Positions 1 to 26,221 of a DNA stretch of 64,000 nucleotides are shown piece after piece; position 1 is the stretch's first letter, and every line of letters starts with the position of its first letter. Below the pieces are notes generated by a model. That model made no database searches. It was not told the origin of the DNA and was given only the letters and a program-made list of their open reading frames with translations. Both the position numbers and the translations under genes were made by a program. Location: NCBI GenBank assembly GCA_036785325.1, contig JAXIVH010000008.1, positions 9,838,395 through 9,902,394 on the forward strand. Reading direction: 5' to 3'. Source of the DNA: Urophycis tenuis. Lineage: Eukaryota; Chordata; Actinopteri; Gadiformes; Phycidae.

Positions 1-13672
<13,672 letters not shown>

Positions 13673-14484
13673 GATCAATTTGTTGAAGATCATGTGTGTG
13701 TGATATTGTGTGTGTGTGTGTGTGAATTTGTGGGTGTGTATGTCTGTGCGCGTGCATGCAAGTGTGAGCAAGTATGGTTCTGCACTTCAGTCTTGAAGAG
13801 TCTGAGTAAACATGGAGTACGACACATGGTCTAGCGGGCACTTCCCCGCCGTGGAGCTCTTTCCAGACACACTCGGTTGGTTTAGTTCAAAGCTTTCGGC
13901 GCTAAACCTTCCGGGGCCGCCTTTGTCACACACATTGTCACCGCGGTCGGCGAAACTTTCCTTCGACAAAAAGCGCGTTGACGCAAAGCGGGAAAAGACT
14001 GAAACAAACCGAGACAAAAACCGAGATTAAAAACCCGGCGCTTTTCCCCCCCACGCTGCCGTCGTCAGCGCGTTCACACGGGCTGAACAAAAGACAGAAC
14101 CGGTGCGTGAGCCCGACAGCTTGTCCCCCCTGAACAATGGCCGCCGCCGCCACGTCCTCACTCCTGCAGCTAGTGCATGACGCGGAGTTTGTGTGTGTGT
14201 GTGTGTCTTTTCCCTATACCGTTCAACGTGTCGGTAGTGGTATTGATGAGCTTTGTGTAATTGTTATTCTGTTGACGTAGCAGGGCTGCTATGCTATGTG
14301 TCTCGCAAACATAGTGGAAGACATCATAGAGGCAAACCACCAAGGATTTTCTTTTTCCCTCAGGGGTTGATTTGAAGACTTCCACACAAATTGCTAATCG
14401 AAAAAGGACCTAAAAAATGTGAAAATGCTGAACAAAAACGTTGCCCTCGTTCTGCCAGCCTACGTAAATTAACATGTTCTTTTG

Positions 14485-14522
14485 AATTACATGAATGACT
14501 TCAATAAGTCATTCATGTAATT
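14485..14522. repeat. Perfect inverted repeat, 17-bp arms, 4-base loop
   Basis: AATTACATGAATGACTT (14485-14501) is followed by CAAT and its exact reverse complement (14506-14522). It lies in the likely copine 3'UTR. No following T-run or known RNA motif was recognised. Confidence 0.9.
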
Positions 14523-15348
14523 GGTCTCTTTATATCTATCAAAAAGCCACTGTACAAAAATTGACACAAAGACTGGCGTTACATGTTACATTTCATTCTT
14601 TAGATTTCTTAATTTTCTTCTCACTGTTTATGTAAACACCATTTTGGTATTTGTTTTAACTTATTGATAAGGCTGGTTATTCATGGTCTGTTTTTCTCCC
14701 AAAGTCTCTAGCGAACGGTAGTTTGGTCTAAAGCTGTCACGAATCGGAATGGCTGGTCAATGCACACTTCACCGACCAGACTCACTGAGCACAGCATGTA
14801 GCAGAGGATGTACGATAAAGCTCCCTGTCCTGAACTTCACTGCAGAGAAAGAGGGAGATAGTCCGTTCTTGTGTTAGTCCATTTTGTTTCGATTAAGGAG
14901 GAGGAGCCGTAGGAGTCCCCCCCCCCCCACACAGCATTGTTATGCATAGTTTATCCCACTTGCCACAGATATGTTGATATATTGATTTTAGTTTAGTTGC
15001 CTCTGAAGAGTCATAGGACTCAGCCTAAAACACTAGTTATTTTGTTCATGATGCATGACTGCATTTACGTTTTATTTTCGTGCCTTTCTACAGAGCTGGC
15101 TTTTTTTTCTTGTACTTATTTTCTTTTTCCCACTCTACTTGGATCTCCAATCACACAGCACTTTGAAAAGACAGAAATAAACAAATTATTGTATTATTAT
15201 TAGTAGTAGTATTAGTATTATTATTATTGTTGTTATTTTTATTATTATAACAATATTTAAAGCTCATCCAACAGCTAAGTTTATGAGTAAAAACAGGATG
15301 GAGAGAATACCAGGGTCATATTGATTATAACTTATATATAGGTATTAA

Positions 15349-15619
15349 AGACCCACTCCGGCCATTGATTGACCCCTGACATTTTCATTTTATTTAAAAA
15401 AGGAGCACATTCGTATACTTTTGGCCTAACTAATAAAGAATTGTACAGCTTTTACACAGAAGTACAGGTCTTCAAACCTTCTTCGTGGTTTCAGGCAAGG
15501 GGTTTTGCTTGCCCACGCCCCTTTGTCTGCGGCTGTTTTATACTTCTGCGTAGGGATTGCGGTCATTACATACGGATTACTAGTGAGTTAAAAAAAAAAA
15601 ACAGAAATGAAGGCAAAAG

Positions 15620-15666
<47 letters not shown>

Positions 15667-16175
15667 CGCCAATCAGTCGAAGCATTTATCAAGGCTGTGT
15701 TTACACCGTGGCGGTGTTTACGAGTGGAAACCAGAAAAGCGATCTCCAGCCAATGTAATTCGCGGACCAATCACAGCCAAAGCCGCTGCGTTGGGGTTGC
15801 GTCGCCTCCACGCACGTCTAGGATTTTGGGAGGTGCACGTTGAGGACGTACAGGGTCCTCAAAGGGTCCGTAAAGGGCCCGTACAGGGTCCGCAACCCCC
15901 CAGCATTGCGTCGACGCGGAAGCATAAACGAAGCATAACCCAGCCTTTACCTGAAAGTCAGTTTTTGATTGGTTCCACATCTTCATGACGACATGAGGAC
16001 AGGAAAAATGATTTGTGTTTTTGTGACTTGCGGAGGTTCAGTGACAGTTCAAACCAGAAATCCCCATGAATCGTTTTACGGCATATTTCAATCGTACTAT
16101 GTGTTGAAATACATATATATCACTAATAGGAAGTGTTAAAAGGGTAAAAAAGTCAGATTTTGCCTGAGTGGGTCT
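15349..16175. mobile_element. TTAA-flanked MITE A (~827 bp)
   Basis: The left end AGACCCACTCCGGCC is mirrored by the right end GCCTGAGTGGGTCT. Both ends are flanked by TTAA (15345-15348 and 16176-16179). TTAA duplications are typical of Kolobok and piggyBac; the termini do not start CCC, so Kolobok-like is preferred. It includes a (TA)n microsatellite at 15620-15661. Confidence 0.85.
15620..15661 (+). repeat. (TA)n microsatellite
   Basis: Twenty-one TA units inside MITE A. Confidence 0.95.
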
Positions 16176-16179
16176 TTAA

Positions 16180-16455
16180 AGGTGCAGTGTCGAGAATTTG
16201 TCGGCATCTAGCAAACATTAAATATGACCTCAGAATGAGCCCTTTGTATCTACATATGACCTGACCTATAGTTTTACAGACTAAATAACCAAGTTTACAA
16301 TTCATAAATCTACCACTCTGAGTGATCACATCATTTACCTGCTGGCACCTTACAGGCCACCGTAGCTTCTCCTACATCGGTGGCAAGGGGTGGGGCTGTT
16401 GGTGGCCATCTGCAATCGTACCGTCAGATGCCACAAGCTTCTACATACTGCACCT
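16180..16455. mobile_element. TTAA-flanked MITE B (276 bp), abutting MITE A
   Basis: The left end AGGTGCAGTGTCGAGAATTT and the right end ATACTGCACCT are inverted repeats. Flanking TTAA sites are 16176-16179, shared with MITE A, and 16456-16459. Similar GGTGCAGT-type MITEs are familiar from teleost genomes. Non-coding. Confidence 0.85.
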
Positions 16456-17293
16456 TTAACTGTCACATAAAAAATGCCCACCTGTGTTTAGGAGAATTAA
16501 AAATAAACTATGTATTGTTCTGGGAAGGCGTGTCAGTGTTATACTGTGTCAGAAAGGACTTGGACATGTGGCCTTATTTCCGTCATAATCCCAAAAGTGT
16601 GTGCACGAAGGTACTCTATTTTTATATGACCACACGATGCAAGGAGATTCTTGTGATTTTGCATGCTTAGCCGGTGGTCGCGCTGCCGAAGGGTGTATTT
16701 CTAGAGACAAAATATCTAATCCTGGTAGAAAAAAAAGACTTTGACATTCCTAAATGTTTGTGCTCTGTGCAGGGTGTTTCTGTCGAATGATGCCGTCTTA
16801 TAGCGGCTCATTATTACGTAAGACACACCTGGATGAAGACAACCTAATTATCTACAATATGTAGGAGCTATTTAAATGGTAGTAGTAGCTTCATATCTCA
16901 TATCTTTTAATCCGATGTTTACACAGATGATTCCAGCAAGGCGCATGCATGTTTACGTTGTATGATCAAAAAGTTAACTGTCACATCACATGTTAAGATA
17001 TTTTTGTATGAAGCATGGTGAGCTTTGTATACAATTGGGATATAAGGTTACAAAAAAAAATCATGACCAATAATATAATGCTGCTGAATAATTTTCCATT
17101 GTAGTGCGGTATATGTGACAACTTTCAAGTAGAAATGTGCAAGTGTAAATACATTTCATTGGACAAATATGTATTTTGTGAATAGTCTTCCTAATTATTT
17201 CACACTGGTATCTTTGAACAAGTGTTATTTTTGTTTCCATTTGTGACAGCTATTGATGGGTTTGTATGTTTTTCAGCATTTGCTTAGGAATCA

Positions 17294-17299
17294 AATAAA
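17294..17299 (+). terminator. Candidate poly(A) signal of the copine gene
   Basis: AATAAA in an AT-rich context, 3.6 kb past the stop codon. An earlier AATAAA at 15176-15181 is equally possible. Confidence 0.35.
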
Positions 17300-17490
17300 T
17301 ATATTATTTAAGACTCAAAGCTGAACTCAAAGGTGGTTCACAATCTTATCATTGCCTATGGAACACATACAAATGGAAATATTTTTTTCTTAGTGCATGT
17401 ACACTATCTTGTGGTTGTCAACATTTCATTAGAAAAAAAAGAAAAAACACATCTGAGAATATGAGGTGTGAAAGGAAACACGTTGATTGA

Positions 17491-17591
<101 letters not shown>

Positions 17592-17999
17592 GGGGGGGTG
17601 GGGCATCGGGACTAATGTGCCCTTTATTTTTGATTTGGAATACAATACTCCCACTCAGTGGTTACGTACAGAAGTGCAACAATGTTATGCTGCTGAATAC
17701 TGCGGTGTCTTCATATTTTTGCTTCATATTTACTCAAATACACAACAAAGCATTTAAAGTAAATTATTTTGATTGGATATTAATTACATTTTCCTTATAG
17801 CTCCTTGTAAACCGATACAAAAAATCTGATTCGGAATACCTGCAATCTGCGTAAATCCACTGTACAAATCCAGTCCACATTTTCATTTAGATAAGGAAAT
17901 TGAACCGGCGGTCGGTAAACTACGGAGTGGCGTTACGGGTCGCCTTCCACGTCCACGCAGGGCGGGCCCTTTATGTACTGCTGCTACAGGGATACCAAG

Positions 18000-20900
18000 A
18001 TGGAAATCCAGGGGCTTTCTGATGCCCAAAACATCCACTCTCAACATGGCGCCCCACACAGAACAGCTTTGTCGCAACTTAGATCAAACACACAGCCACT
18101 TTTTCGCACTTTGTCGAACGAAAACGGCCCTGGTGGACTTTTGGACCCAAACCAGTCACAACATGACAACAACAATAGGCCTGGGACTTCTCCGTTTCGC
18201 CTACTGGCAGAAAATGGCAGCGTGGCTCGCCTGTCTGTTTGCAAACAGCAGCCAACAGGCAGGGATAATTATCAAGGCGACACAACGTTTGCCAATATCC
18301 GACTTCATAACGTGAGAGAGAAAGAATTAGCACCACAAAACAATTTACGGAGTGTTTGGAAACACGGCGTGGATGGCGGGGACGTCGCCATGCAAATGGC
18401 GCTTCCTCTCTCGGAGGGGGAAGAGGACCCCGTGCTGCAGCTCCAGTCTGCGGGTTTACGGCAGCAGCGTGCAGGCGGCGCCGCCCTGCAGCCGGCTGCC
18501 CTTGGGAGCTTCAACGCATCTATCTCACACAAAACCACCGAGGAGTTCCATGTTGTGTTCAATGTTGTTCAGGAAGATGGCCACCGCGAATCCGGCACAG
18601 AGAGGCAGGACTTATTGTCGACGGACCAAGCGATGAACGGTAAAGATCCGGAGTGTTCAACCATTAGCCCATATCAATTGGCGGATATTGAAAACACCAA
18701 TGCTCTTTATTCAAACGATCACTTTAACTATGTCGACGGGAAGGCCTGTAGAAAAGCCGCGTGTATTGATAGCTCATTAAATGCTCGACATGCAGATGGC
18801 GGAGCACCCGCAGCAAAAAACAAGCAACCCGTTTATCAACAGATCGACGGCGTCGTGTCTGCTGACCAATATGGCGATACGAGAGAAGATCAAGTGTGCA
18901 CTGAGCGGATGGAAGACAAACTGCTTGGGCCGTTGATCTCTGAAAACACGGTCGTTGTGAACACCAGTGAGACCATGGACACTTCCGACTTTATTTCCGA
19001 CCCGTCCGGTCTTCAGGAGAACACAGACACGGCGTCCACAAGCGCCGCTGCTCACGAAACATTCTCGGGAACCATCATGATAAATAACCAAAGCATCATA
19101 GTGACGATTGAAAACGGAATACTAACACTTGCCGCTCCCCCGGAGGGCTATGTTCATAAAGATGACGACATGGTCAGTTTGAAGGAGCACCTGGGCATGA
19201 AAGACCACGAGGACATCGTTCTTCTCAACTATGACAGCGGCACGAAATCCATAGGCAAGATCAGCACGCTGGCTGTGGCTTCCTCGAGCCAACATGAGCC
19301 CCGTCCAGGTTTGTCGGTTGCTGACTCCGAGTTGGCCCTAGTGGACGAATGTCCATTGACAGAGTCCCCCTTGGACTCCTGTCCAATCATTAAGCAGGAA
19401 GTAGGGACGTTATGTGCCATAACAGAGAGCGATCTTGTCACCCCCTGCTCGAAAAACCCACTCGATTGTGACAGTAATCATGACCCCCAGTCTGTGCACT
19501 TAATCAGGTCTAAAAAGGAGACATTGGTGTCTTTTGGGTGTCCTCAGCCCGGCTGCGCTAGCATCTTTGACACCCGGCAAAAGTTAAAGGTGCACCTTCT
19601 CAATCACGCCGAGGACCCCCGACCGTACCAGTGTACGGTGGAGGGTTGCGGCTGGGCGTTCACCACCTCCTACAAACTGAAGCGCCACCTTCAGTCCCAC
19701 GACAAGCAGCGCCCACACACCTGCCAGTTCGAGGGCTGCGGCCGCCGCTTCACCACCGTGTACAACCTGAAGGCCCACATCAAAGTGCACGACCAGGAGA
19801 ACGCCTTCGTCTGCGAGGTGTGCAGCGAGAGGTTCCGCAGCGCCACGCGCCTCACCAATCACCAGAGGGTCCACTTTGAGCCCCAGAGACCTCACAAGTG
19901 TGACTTCCCAGGTAGAGCCCACACTTGTTTTTTTTGTTTTTTTCCCCCCAGTAAAGGCCTGTTGACACACTATGACGTGAGAGCATGGGACTTTCCAACT
20001 TGTTTCCTTATTTCTACATGCTAACTATTTACTATTTATTTAATACCAAGATCAACCATGATCACAGATTTGTTTTTCCTCAGCTTATATCAGTGTTGGT
20101 AATTTCACTTCACAATCTAACAAACTACTACTTACAGACTTCCCAAACTAATTTTTGTGTTATTAAAATAACTTGTTCCTATTAATTTTTAACTATAATT
20201 TGATATCAGCCTGAGTGTTCTTCTCCGTGTTTTGAATGTGGCTGGAAAGCTGAATTTGCGTTTGCCTTTTCTCTCTGATATGTTTGGAAAACCTAATGAA
20301 TATCCAAAGCTTGAAATCCTGTGTTTGGGCCGGCCCTACACCGCATCGAGACCATCAACGCCATGTATTTTCACTTCTGTGTGTCGTTTGTCTTCTTCCT
20401 TCCCAAGGGTGCGAGAAGACCTTCATCACCTTCAGTGCCCTCTTCTCCCACAACCGCACGCACTTCCGAGAGGCGGGTCACTTCACCTGCTCCTACCCTG
20501 GCTGTGACAAGATGTACGACAAGGCCTGCCGCCTCAAGATCCACCTGAGGAGTCACACAGGTACGATGGCAGCCACCTGCCCCCAGGCTGGCGAGGCCCA
20601 TTTCTGAAGGGCCCATTTTGTTTGTATTGTACCACAGCATTCAGGGAACCTTTTTGATTCTCATTGGTCCATACATGTTCCAAGTGTGTGCATTTATTTT
20701 TTATTTTCAGTATACCACATTGTTGTTGAATACTTGATTTGTGATGGGTACCAGATAGTTTTTTTTTTTTTATTATTACTACTTGATTCTTATTTCCAAT
20801 GATGGGCACCTCTACTGTTTTAAAACCAGCTGTTTAGAAGTTCTAGGCACCGTGTGTGAACTGAGTGAGCCGGCGTCACCGCCGGTTCACGCAGCGGTTT

Positions 20901-22272
20901 TATAAGCAAGCAAATGAAGTGGCGACTATACGGGCCATGGTGGCGTGTGGACTTTGTTGTGAATGTTAGCCCACAGGGACTATAAGTTCTGATCAATATG
21001 CCGCAAATCCAACATTAACAACAATGGTTGAAACAAAGGGGTACTTCGGAATTTTGGACATGAATCATCGCATTTTGAGGCACTAGTTTCTGCCGGTAAC
21101 CTAGGTAATATCAGTCCGCCGCTGCCGTAGCCTACTACCAGGAAGTATAACGCTGCTACTGAGACACAAGTGTTGAAATGCAATGCCATCCTAGGTGGGT
21201 TTTATTTCTAACATTCTAACAACACAGACATTTACATCGATAGTGTGGCGTTATAATGTATTTGCCTCGGGCATACTGTGGAGCGGGTAAGACTGTTTTT
21301 ATTAGCAGGCTAACTGAAACCGTTGACTTGCACGAGCCTAGCACCAGCAAACTCTGCAACCAGAAGAACTGAATGAAATTTGTTCAGAATGTCTCCAATG
21401 ATAAATAACACACACGATAACTTGGAAATTAGGTCCTATGTCCAAAATTCCGAACTACCCCTTTAAGATAGAACTACTGTCAACCAGATGTTGGCCTTGA
21501 CAATGTACCCAAAGTGCAGCTGAGGAGTATTTTAATTTAATCTGATTAAGCGGAATAGAACATTCAGGGCTGTGTCGTTCTTGGAAAATGATGTAAAAGA
21601 GCCCTTCATGATTTACTCCTTAACTTGGAAGTGACACTGCAGACACTTTGGAGAAACTGTTTTTCAATCCCGGTTGGGATACAGACATTGACCAGTGAGC
21701 TGAATGCTTTTGCATGTCCTCGCTGTGTGCTGGGTGTATTCACGTGGGTCTTTGTGAACCCCCATGAGCAAACTGTCTTGGGTTCTGGAACCTTGCAACA
21801 GAAGAACAGTCCTTTTGTTCAGCTCTGTGTCATTGCAGACCCTTTTTGTTGCTGCCATTCTCGTGCTTTCCTGAACGTTGTGTTCTCCTGTGTTCTCTAG
21901 GAGAAAGACCGTTTGTCTGCGACTCCGAGGGCTGCGGCTGGTCTTTCACCAGCATGTCAAAGTTGCTCCGACACAAACGGTAAAAAAAAAAAAAAACCTG
22001 TCTCAAAACCGGTAAAACTTCTTTATTTTATTTATTTTTGTTTCTATATCTCTGGCTGCAATGACACCCCCCCCCACTCACACACTCACACACTCACACA
22101 CTCACACTCTCTCTCTCCTCACCACATGTGGGGCTCCAGGAAGCACGACGACGACCGCCGCTTCACCTGTCCAGAGGAGGGCTGTGGGAAGTCCTTCACC
22201 AGGGCAGAGCACCTCAAGGGCCACAGCATCACCCACCTGGGCACCAAGCCCTTCCAGTGCCATGCAGAAGGT

Positions 22273-22305
<33 letters not shown>

Positions 22306-24818
22306 AGGCCTGGCGACGGCACCCCTGCTCAGACATTGATTGACCTGTAGATATTGTCATGTGTGTTAACAGCCGTTGATTGGTGTGTTTTTGACCAACG
22401 TCAGTTGGTTTTAGCCTGGTGTACGTAGCTGTGGTTGGGGTTTATTTACTGTGCGACGGCCGCTGTCTTACAGGCTGTAATGCCAAGTTCTCGGCGCGCA
22501 GCAGCCTCTACATCCACTCCAAGAAACACAAGCAGGACCCCGGCACCCTGAGGAACCGCTGCCCGATGGCCAACTGCTCCAAACACTTCTCCTCACGTAG
22601 CAGCCTTAAGAGTCACATGGTGAAGCATCACCACCTCACTGCCGGTCAGTACACGCACGCACACACACACACACACACGCACACTGCCCTCGCAGCTGTG
22701 ACCACGGCCTTGATCCAGTTACAACCACATGCATGCCTTTATGTAATGAACTGCGGATGCTTGACCAAATACTGATGCCATCACACTCTGCAGAAAGGGC
22801 CATGGTATTTCATGGGATCTGTAAACTAAAGCCATTGTAATTCCGCCTTGGAAGCACAAGACTCCTTAAGCCGCTGGTCTCGTTCCACCGCAGATGTTCT
22901 CAGCCAGATGGAGACGACGCCCACCCTCACGCCCAGCAGCGAGCTGGTCAGCTCCACCCCCACGACGGTGGCCGGGCCCTGTGTGCCCGGGAGCGACCAC
23001 CTGAGCAACCTGGACCTCAGCTCTCTGTTCTCCAGCGTGCCCGGGGGCCCCGCGCCGCCCCCCGCCGGCGTGGCGTCCGTGGGCGGGGGCTCGGCCGGCT
23101 CCGCCTTCTCCACGGCAGACTTCTCCCTGGTGAGCTCGGGCATCCTCACCATCGACCCGTCGTCGGTGGCCGCCGCCCTGGGCCCCCACCCCCACCACCA
23201 CCACCACCACGCCGGCGTCCCCTCCAAGACGGTCGACCCCCTCATCCTGGCGCCCGTGACCGACATGGCTTCCCACCACCACCACCACCATCACCACCAC
23301 CACCACGGGCTGGAGGGCACGGTGGGCCACGTGCTCCCCCCGCAGGGCACGCTCAACCTGGACGACGTGCAGTCGGTGACGCCGGAGGCCCTGGGCACGC
23401 TGGCCGCCCTCAGCATGCAGACCGCCACTGCCGCCGCCGCGTCGTCGGCCGCCACCGCCGTCTCAGCCGCCATGTCGGCCGAGCACGGCCTCCCGCACCC
23501 CCTGGCCGCCTCCGGCGCGTTCAGCGGGGAGCCTTCGGCCGCCGCCCCCGTCGCCGACCTCATGGCGCCGTCGCCCTCCAAGGTGTCGGAACCCGGGAGT
23601 CAAGGCGGCGCCGGCCCCCTGCTGGGCTGCGTGGAGGCGCTCGGTCCCCAGGACGGAGGGGCGAAGGGGCTCGGCCAGTTTGTGTTCCCCAGCCCCGGCA
23701 GCAGCAGCAGCAGTAGCAGTAGTAGCAGCAGCAGCAGCAGCAGCAGCTTCAGCCCGCAGAAGGACCCGGAGCTCAGCGCCGCCGTATCGCCCAGCAGCTT
23801 CCTAGTGAGCACACGTCTGCACCGCGACTCGGCCGTGGGAAAGGCCACGACGTCTTGTCCATTCGTGAACGCGTTGCCGATGTACGTGAAGGAGTGCTAA
23901 CGATGTTTACCTGTTGTTGTTTGGTGGCAGGAGAGCGGAGGCTCAGCCAGAACAGACTACAGAGCCATCCAGCTGGCCAAAAAGAAGAAGCAGAAAGGAC
24001 CGGCTGCTTGCTCGAGTAAGACCTTCACTTAGCAGAACGAGAGGGGGTTATTTTGTCTTATTTAGATTAGCTGCTTAACCAATGAACCAATGGATGGGTG
24101 GGCATATGTAAACGTAAAGGATAATGCCCCGTATTCATTTTTACAGCAGAAAAGCCGATAAAATGCAGTTTGACAAAGGCTCACTCATGGGTTTCCTCTC
24201 CTGTGTTTCCTTCAGCTTCGGGATCGGGCCAGAGAAAAAGTAAGGTCGGGAAGGCTTGCAGCGCCTCGGTGTCATTGACTCCTTCTAGTGGTCGTTATGG
24301 CGACGGCGCACCAACAGCCAGTGGGGGGCTAACACTCAGAGACCCCGTCACTGGGGCCCAGTATGTCCAGATCCAACTACTGCAGGTGAGCTCTCTGCAA
24401 CAACCGTTCTTTCTGCACGACAGCACGACGACAGAGTTTGACTGACTGCTGTTTACTCCCGTTGTTCTTAAGGATGACCCAGCTAGTGACGGGGACCTGG
24501 CCTTCCAGCTGAGCTCCCAGCCTTCCAGCTCCCATTCTCAGCTCACCGTCGACCTGCCCGTCAACATATTACAGGTAACATCTCAACCCCCCCCCCCCCC
24601 CCAAAAAAAACTCTAACCAAGCTGCTATTTGAGACCATGTGTGCTGTGTTCATCCATTGTTGGTGGTGTTCTTGCACTGGACATTCTGTGTGTGGTTGTC
24701 TTGAGTGTGGTTCTTTGTGGGATTGTCCCAGGAGTCTGCGGTGATGCCAGAGGAGGACAACGGTTCCGACACCTCCCAGTTCACCGGCAGCACCATCAAC
24801 CTGCAGGACCTGGAGTAG
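18000..24818 (+). CDS. zxdc: ZXD-family zinc finger protein ZXDC-like, ten C2H2 fingers
   Basis: Ten exons join in frame to 1266 residues: 18000-19911, 20408-20560, 21901-21979, 22140-22270, 22474-22644, 22894-23804, 23931-24015, 24216-24385, 24473-24574 and 24732-24818. Human ZXDC binds CIITA and promotes MHC class II transcription. Ten TFIIIA-type fingers run from FGCPQPGCASIF to NRCPMANCSKHF, most with two extra residues between the cysteines. The upstream GTIMINNQSIIVTIENGIL block and the tail motifs SGILTIDPSSV, ESGGSARTDYRAIQLAKKKK, LTVDLPVNILQ and GSTINLQDLE match ZXDC by memory. A SUMO-like IKQE lies near 19391. ATG 18000 is chosen for its better Kozak context (AAGATGG); ATG 17973 is in frame 9 codons upstream. 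His and Ser tracts occur at 23191-23310 and 23698-23748. Confidence 0.95.
21037..21462. mobile_element. TTAA-type MITE C in a zxdc intron
   Basis: The left end AGGGGTACTTCGGAATTTTG is mirrored at the right by AATTCCGAACTACCCCT. The right flank is TTAA (21463-21466); the left flank is ACAA (21033-21036), so the duplication has decayed or the left edge is slightly off. Non-coding. Confidence 0.75.
22273..22304 (+). repeat. Poly(G)32 directly inside a splice donor
   Basis: The zxdc intron after exon 22140-22270 begins GT and then has 32 consecutive G. The donor is thus fixed by GT at 22271-22272 next to a homopolymer. Exact length is prone to sequencing error. Confidence 0.9.
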
Positions 24819-25710
24819 CCCGCTCCCGGGTCCTACTGGGTGCACAACAATGCCCCTTGAACCACTGTCCATTCCCCAGAGACACGTCTACCCCCCCCCC
24901 CCCCATCCTGTCTTGGGATCTTCTAAGCTTTTAATTGTTACCATGGGACCACAGAAAGCTTTGATCCCTGACTTTATGCACCTTTAAATGATTACAATTG
25001 TAATCATTGCTGTGTTGTCTATAACCAATTCTGAAATCCTGTTTGTACACAATCAAGCCTAATAGCACTCTATTTAAATGAGACCTGTTTTGCCTTGTTG
25101 CTTAATCTGAAAAGTATTGTTTTCTAATTAAACTTTCTTTTTGAATGTCTGCTTTTACGGCACCACATGGTCATTCATAAGTGTGCTCAGTGCTCAAGTT
25201 GCCTTAAGGTGTGTCCACTTGAGATGCATCACGACACCGTGAGTGTCCCACTCCATTGTTTTTGTGGAAAGCAGCATGGCAATTTTCAGGGAGGGGAGAG
25301 GCCATGGGGCCGGCCATGCAACGCATTGCTGCGCAGGGGCAACTCACTTTGAAGTTTTACGGGGTGTTTTTTTCCAACTTGTCACTTGGTGCTCCACATG
25401 AGGTGATGCGCCCATCAATGGATTTGCAGTACATTTCATGAAGACATGCTTTGAGCTGTGGCCCATTGTTTTACATTTGCCATGCTGGAGAACACAACAT
25501 GGACTAGTGAGGCCTCTCGGGTGAAGTCACCTTCGCTGTGAACAGGGCTGCCTCCTCGTCGCCTTTCCTTTTTTCCTCTGCGTTGTTTTTGTTTTGGCTC
25601 CAGGGACTCCCATGTTGAAAATGTGCTGCTTTGGTTGAAGTTCCCGTTGCGTTATCTATTTTATTTATTAACTGGTTTACAGAATGGCAGTGGCCAAATG
25701 CAAGCGATGT

Positions 25711-25716
25711 AATAAA
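25711..25716 (+). terminator. Candidate poly(A) signal of zxdc
   Basis: AATAAA about 0.9 kb after the zxdc stop codon. ATTAAA at 25127 could be a proximal alternative. Confidence 0.5.
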
Positions 25717-26127
25717 GAATCAAAGCACAATCACTACAGTCTGCAGACCCTGCTTTCGGAACTTAAAATTTGTAATACAAAATTAACATCTATCTTTTTT
25801 TTTTATTAGTTAGAATTTTTGTACAAGCGAATGACATGCAAAAGGAAAGTGAATTATTGTCATTACAAAACATGTCAAAGTTGACATGCCGCCGAAAAAT
25901 TCAAGAAATGACAGACAAGGTCAATTCAGGAGAAATATTCTTAGTGCATTTCCCACACTAATGGCCATGGCATTTCTACCTAATTGCACTCAAATAATAG
26001 CTGTTCAATCTTTCTTACAGCTCCTTAAACAATGGAATTGCCAGACCTTAAGCTTGAATTGAGGCATTCTAAGAGGGAAAAATACTTCTGGGGTTGCATA
26101 TACAGTGTACATGCATGTATGACCACT

Positions 26128-26133
26128 TTTATT
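26128..26133 (-). terminator. Candidate poly(A) signal of cfap100
   Basis: TTTATT on the plus strand is AATAAA on the minus strand, about 90 bp after the cfap100 stop codon. Confidence 0.55.
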
Positions 26134-26221
26134 ATGGTCAATCAATGATTCAAATCCTCTCATGTTCCCGCCGACAGCCTGTGGGGACGGAGCTGTGGAC
26201 GAACCGAGCAGCAGGAGGAGT

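Larger units (their letters stand above)
13673..17310 (+). other. Copine 3'UTR and intergenic DNA
   Basis: No protein-coding exon was found between the copine stop and zxdc. Candidate poly(A) signals AATAAA occur at 15176-15181 and 17294-17299. The stretch includes a 17-bp-arm hairpin (14485-14522), a (TA)n run and two TTAA-flanked MITEs (15349-16175 and 16180-16455). Where the transcript ends cannot be decided from sequence alone. Confidence 0.5.
24819..26221. other. zxdc 3'UTR and tail-to-tail intergenic region
   Basis: No exon was found. Candidate zxdc poly(A) signals are ATTAAA at 25127-25132 and AATAAA at 25711-25716. The minus-strand cfap100 signal is at 26128-26133. The convergent 3' ends would be about 400 bp apart. 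Confidence 0.6.

Noticed and set aside
17973..17999. Nine extra N-terminal codons for zxdc (ATG at 17973)
   Set aside because: Weaker start context (TTTATGT) than ATG 18000 (AAGATGG); kept only as an alternative.
18022..18643. Plus- and minus-strand open frames inside zxdc exon 1
   Set aside because: Out-of-frame shadows of the long zxdc exon.
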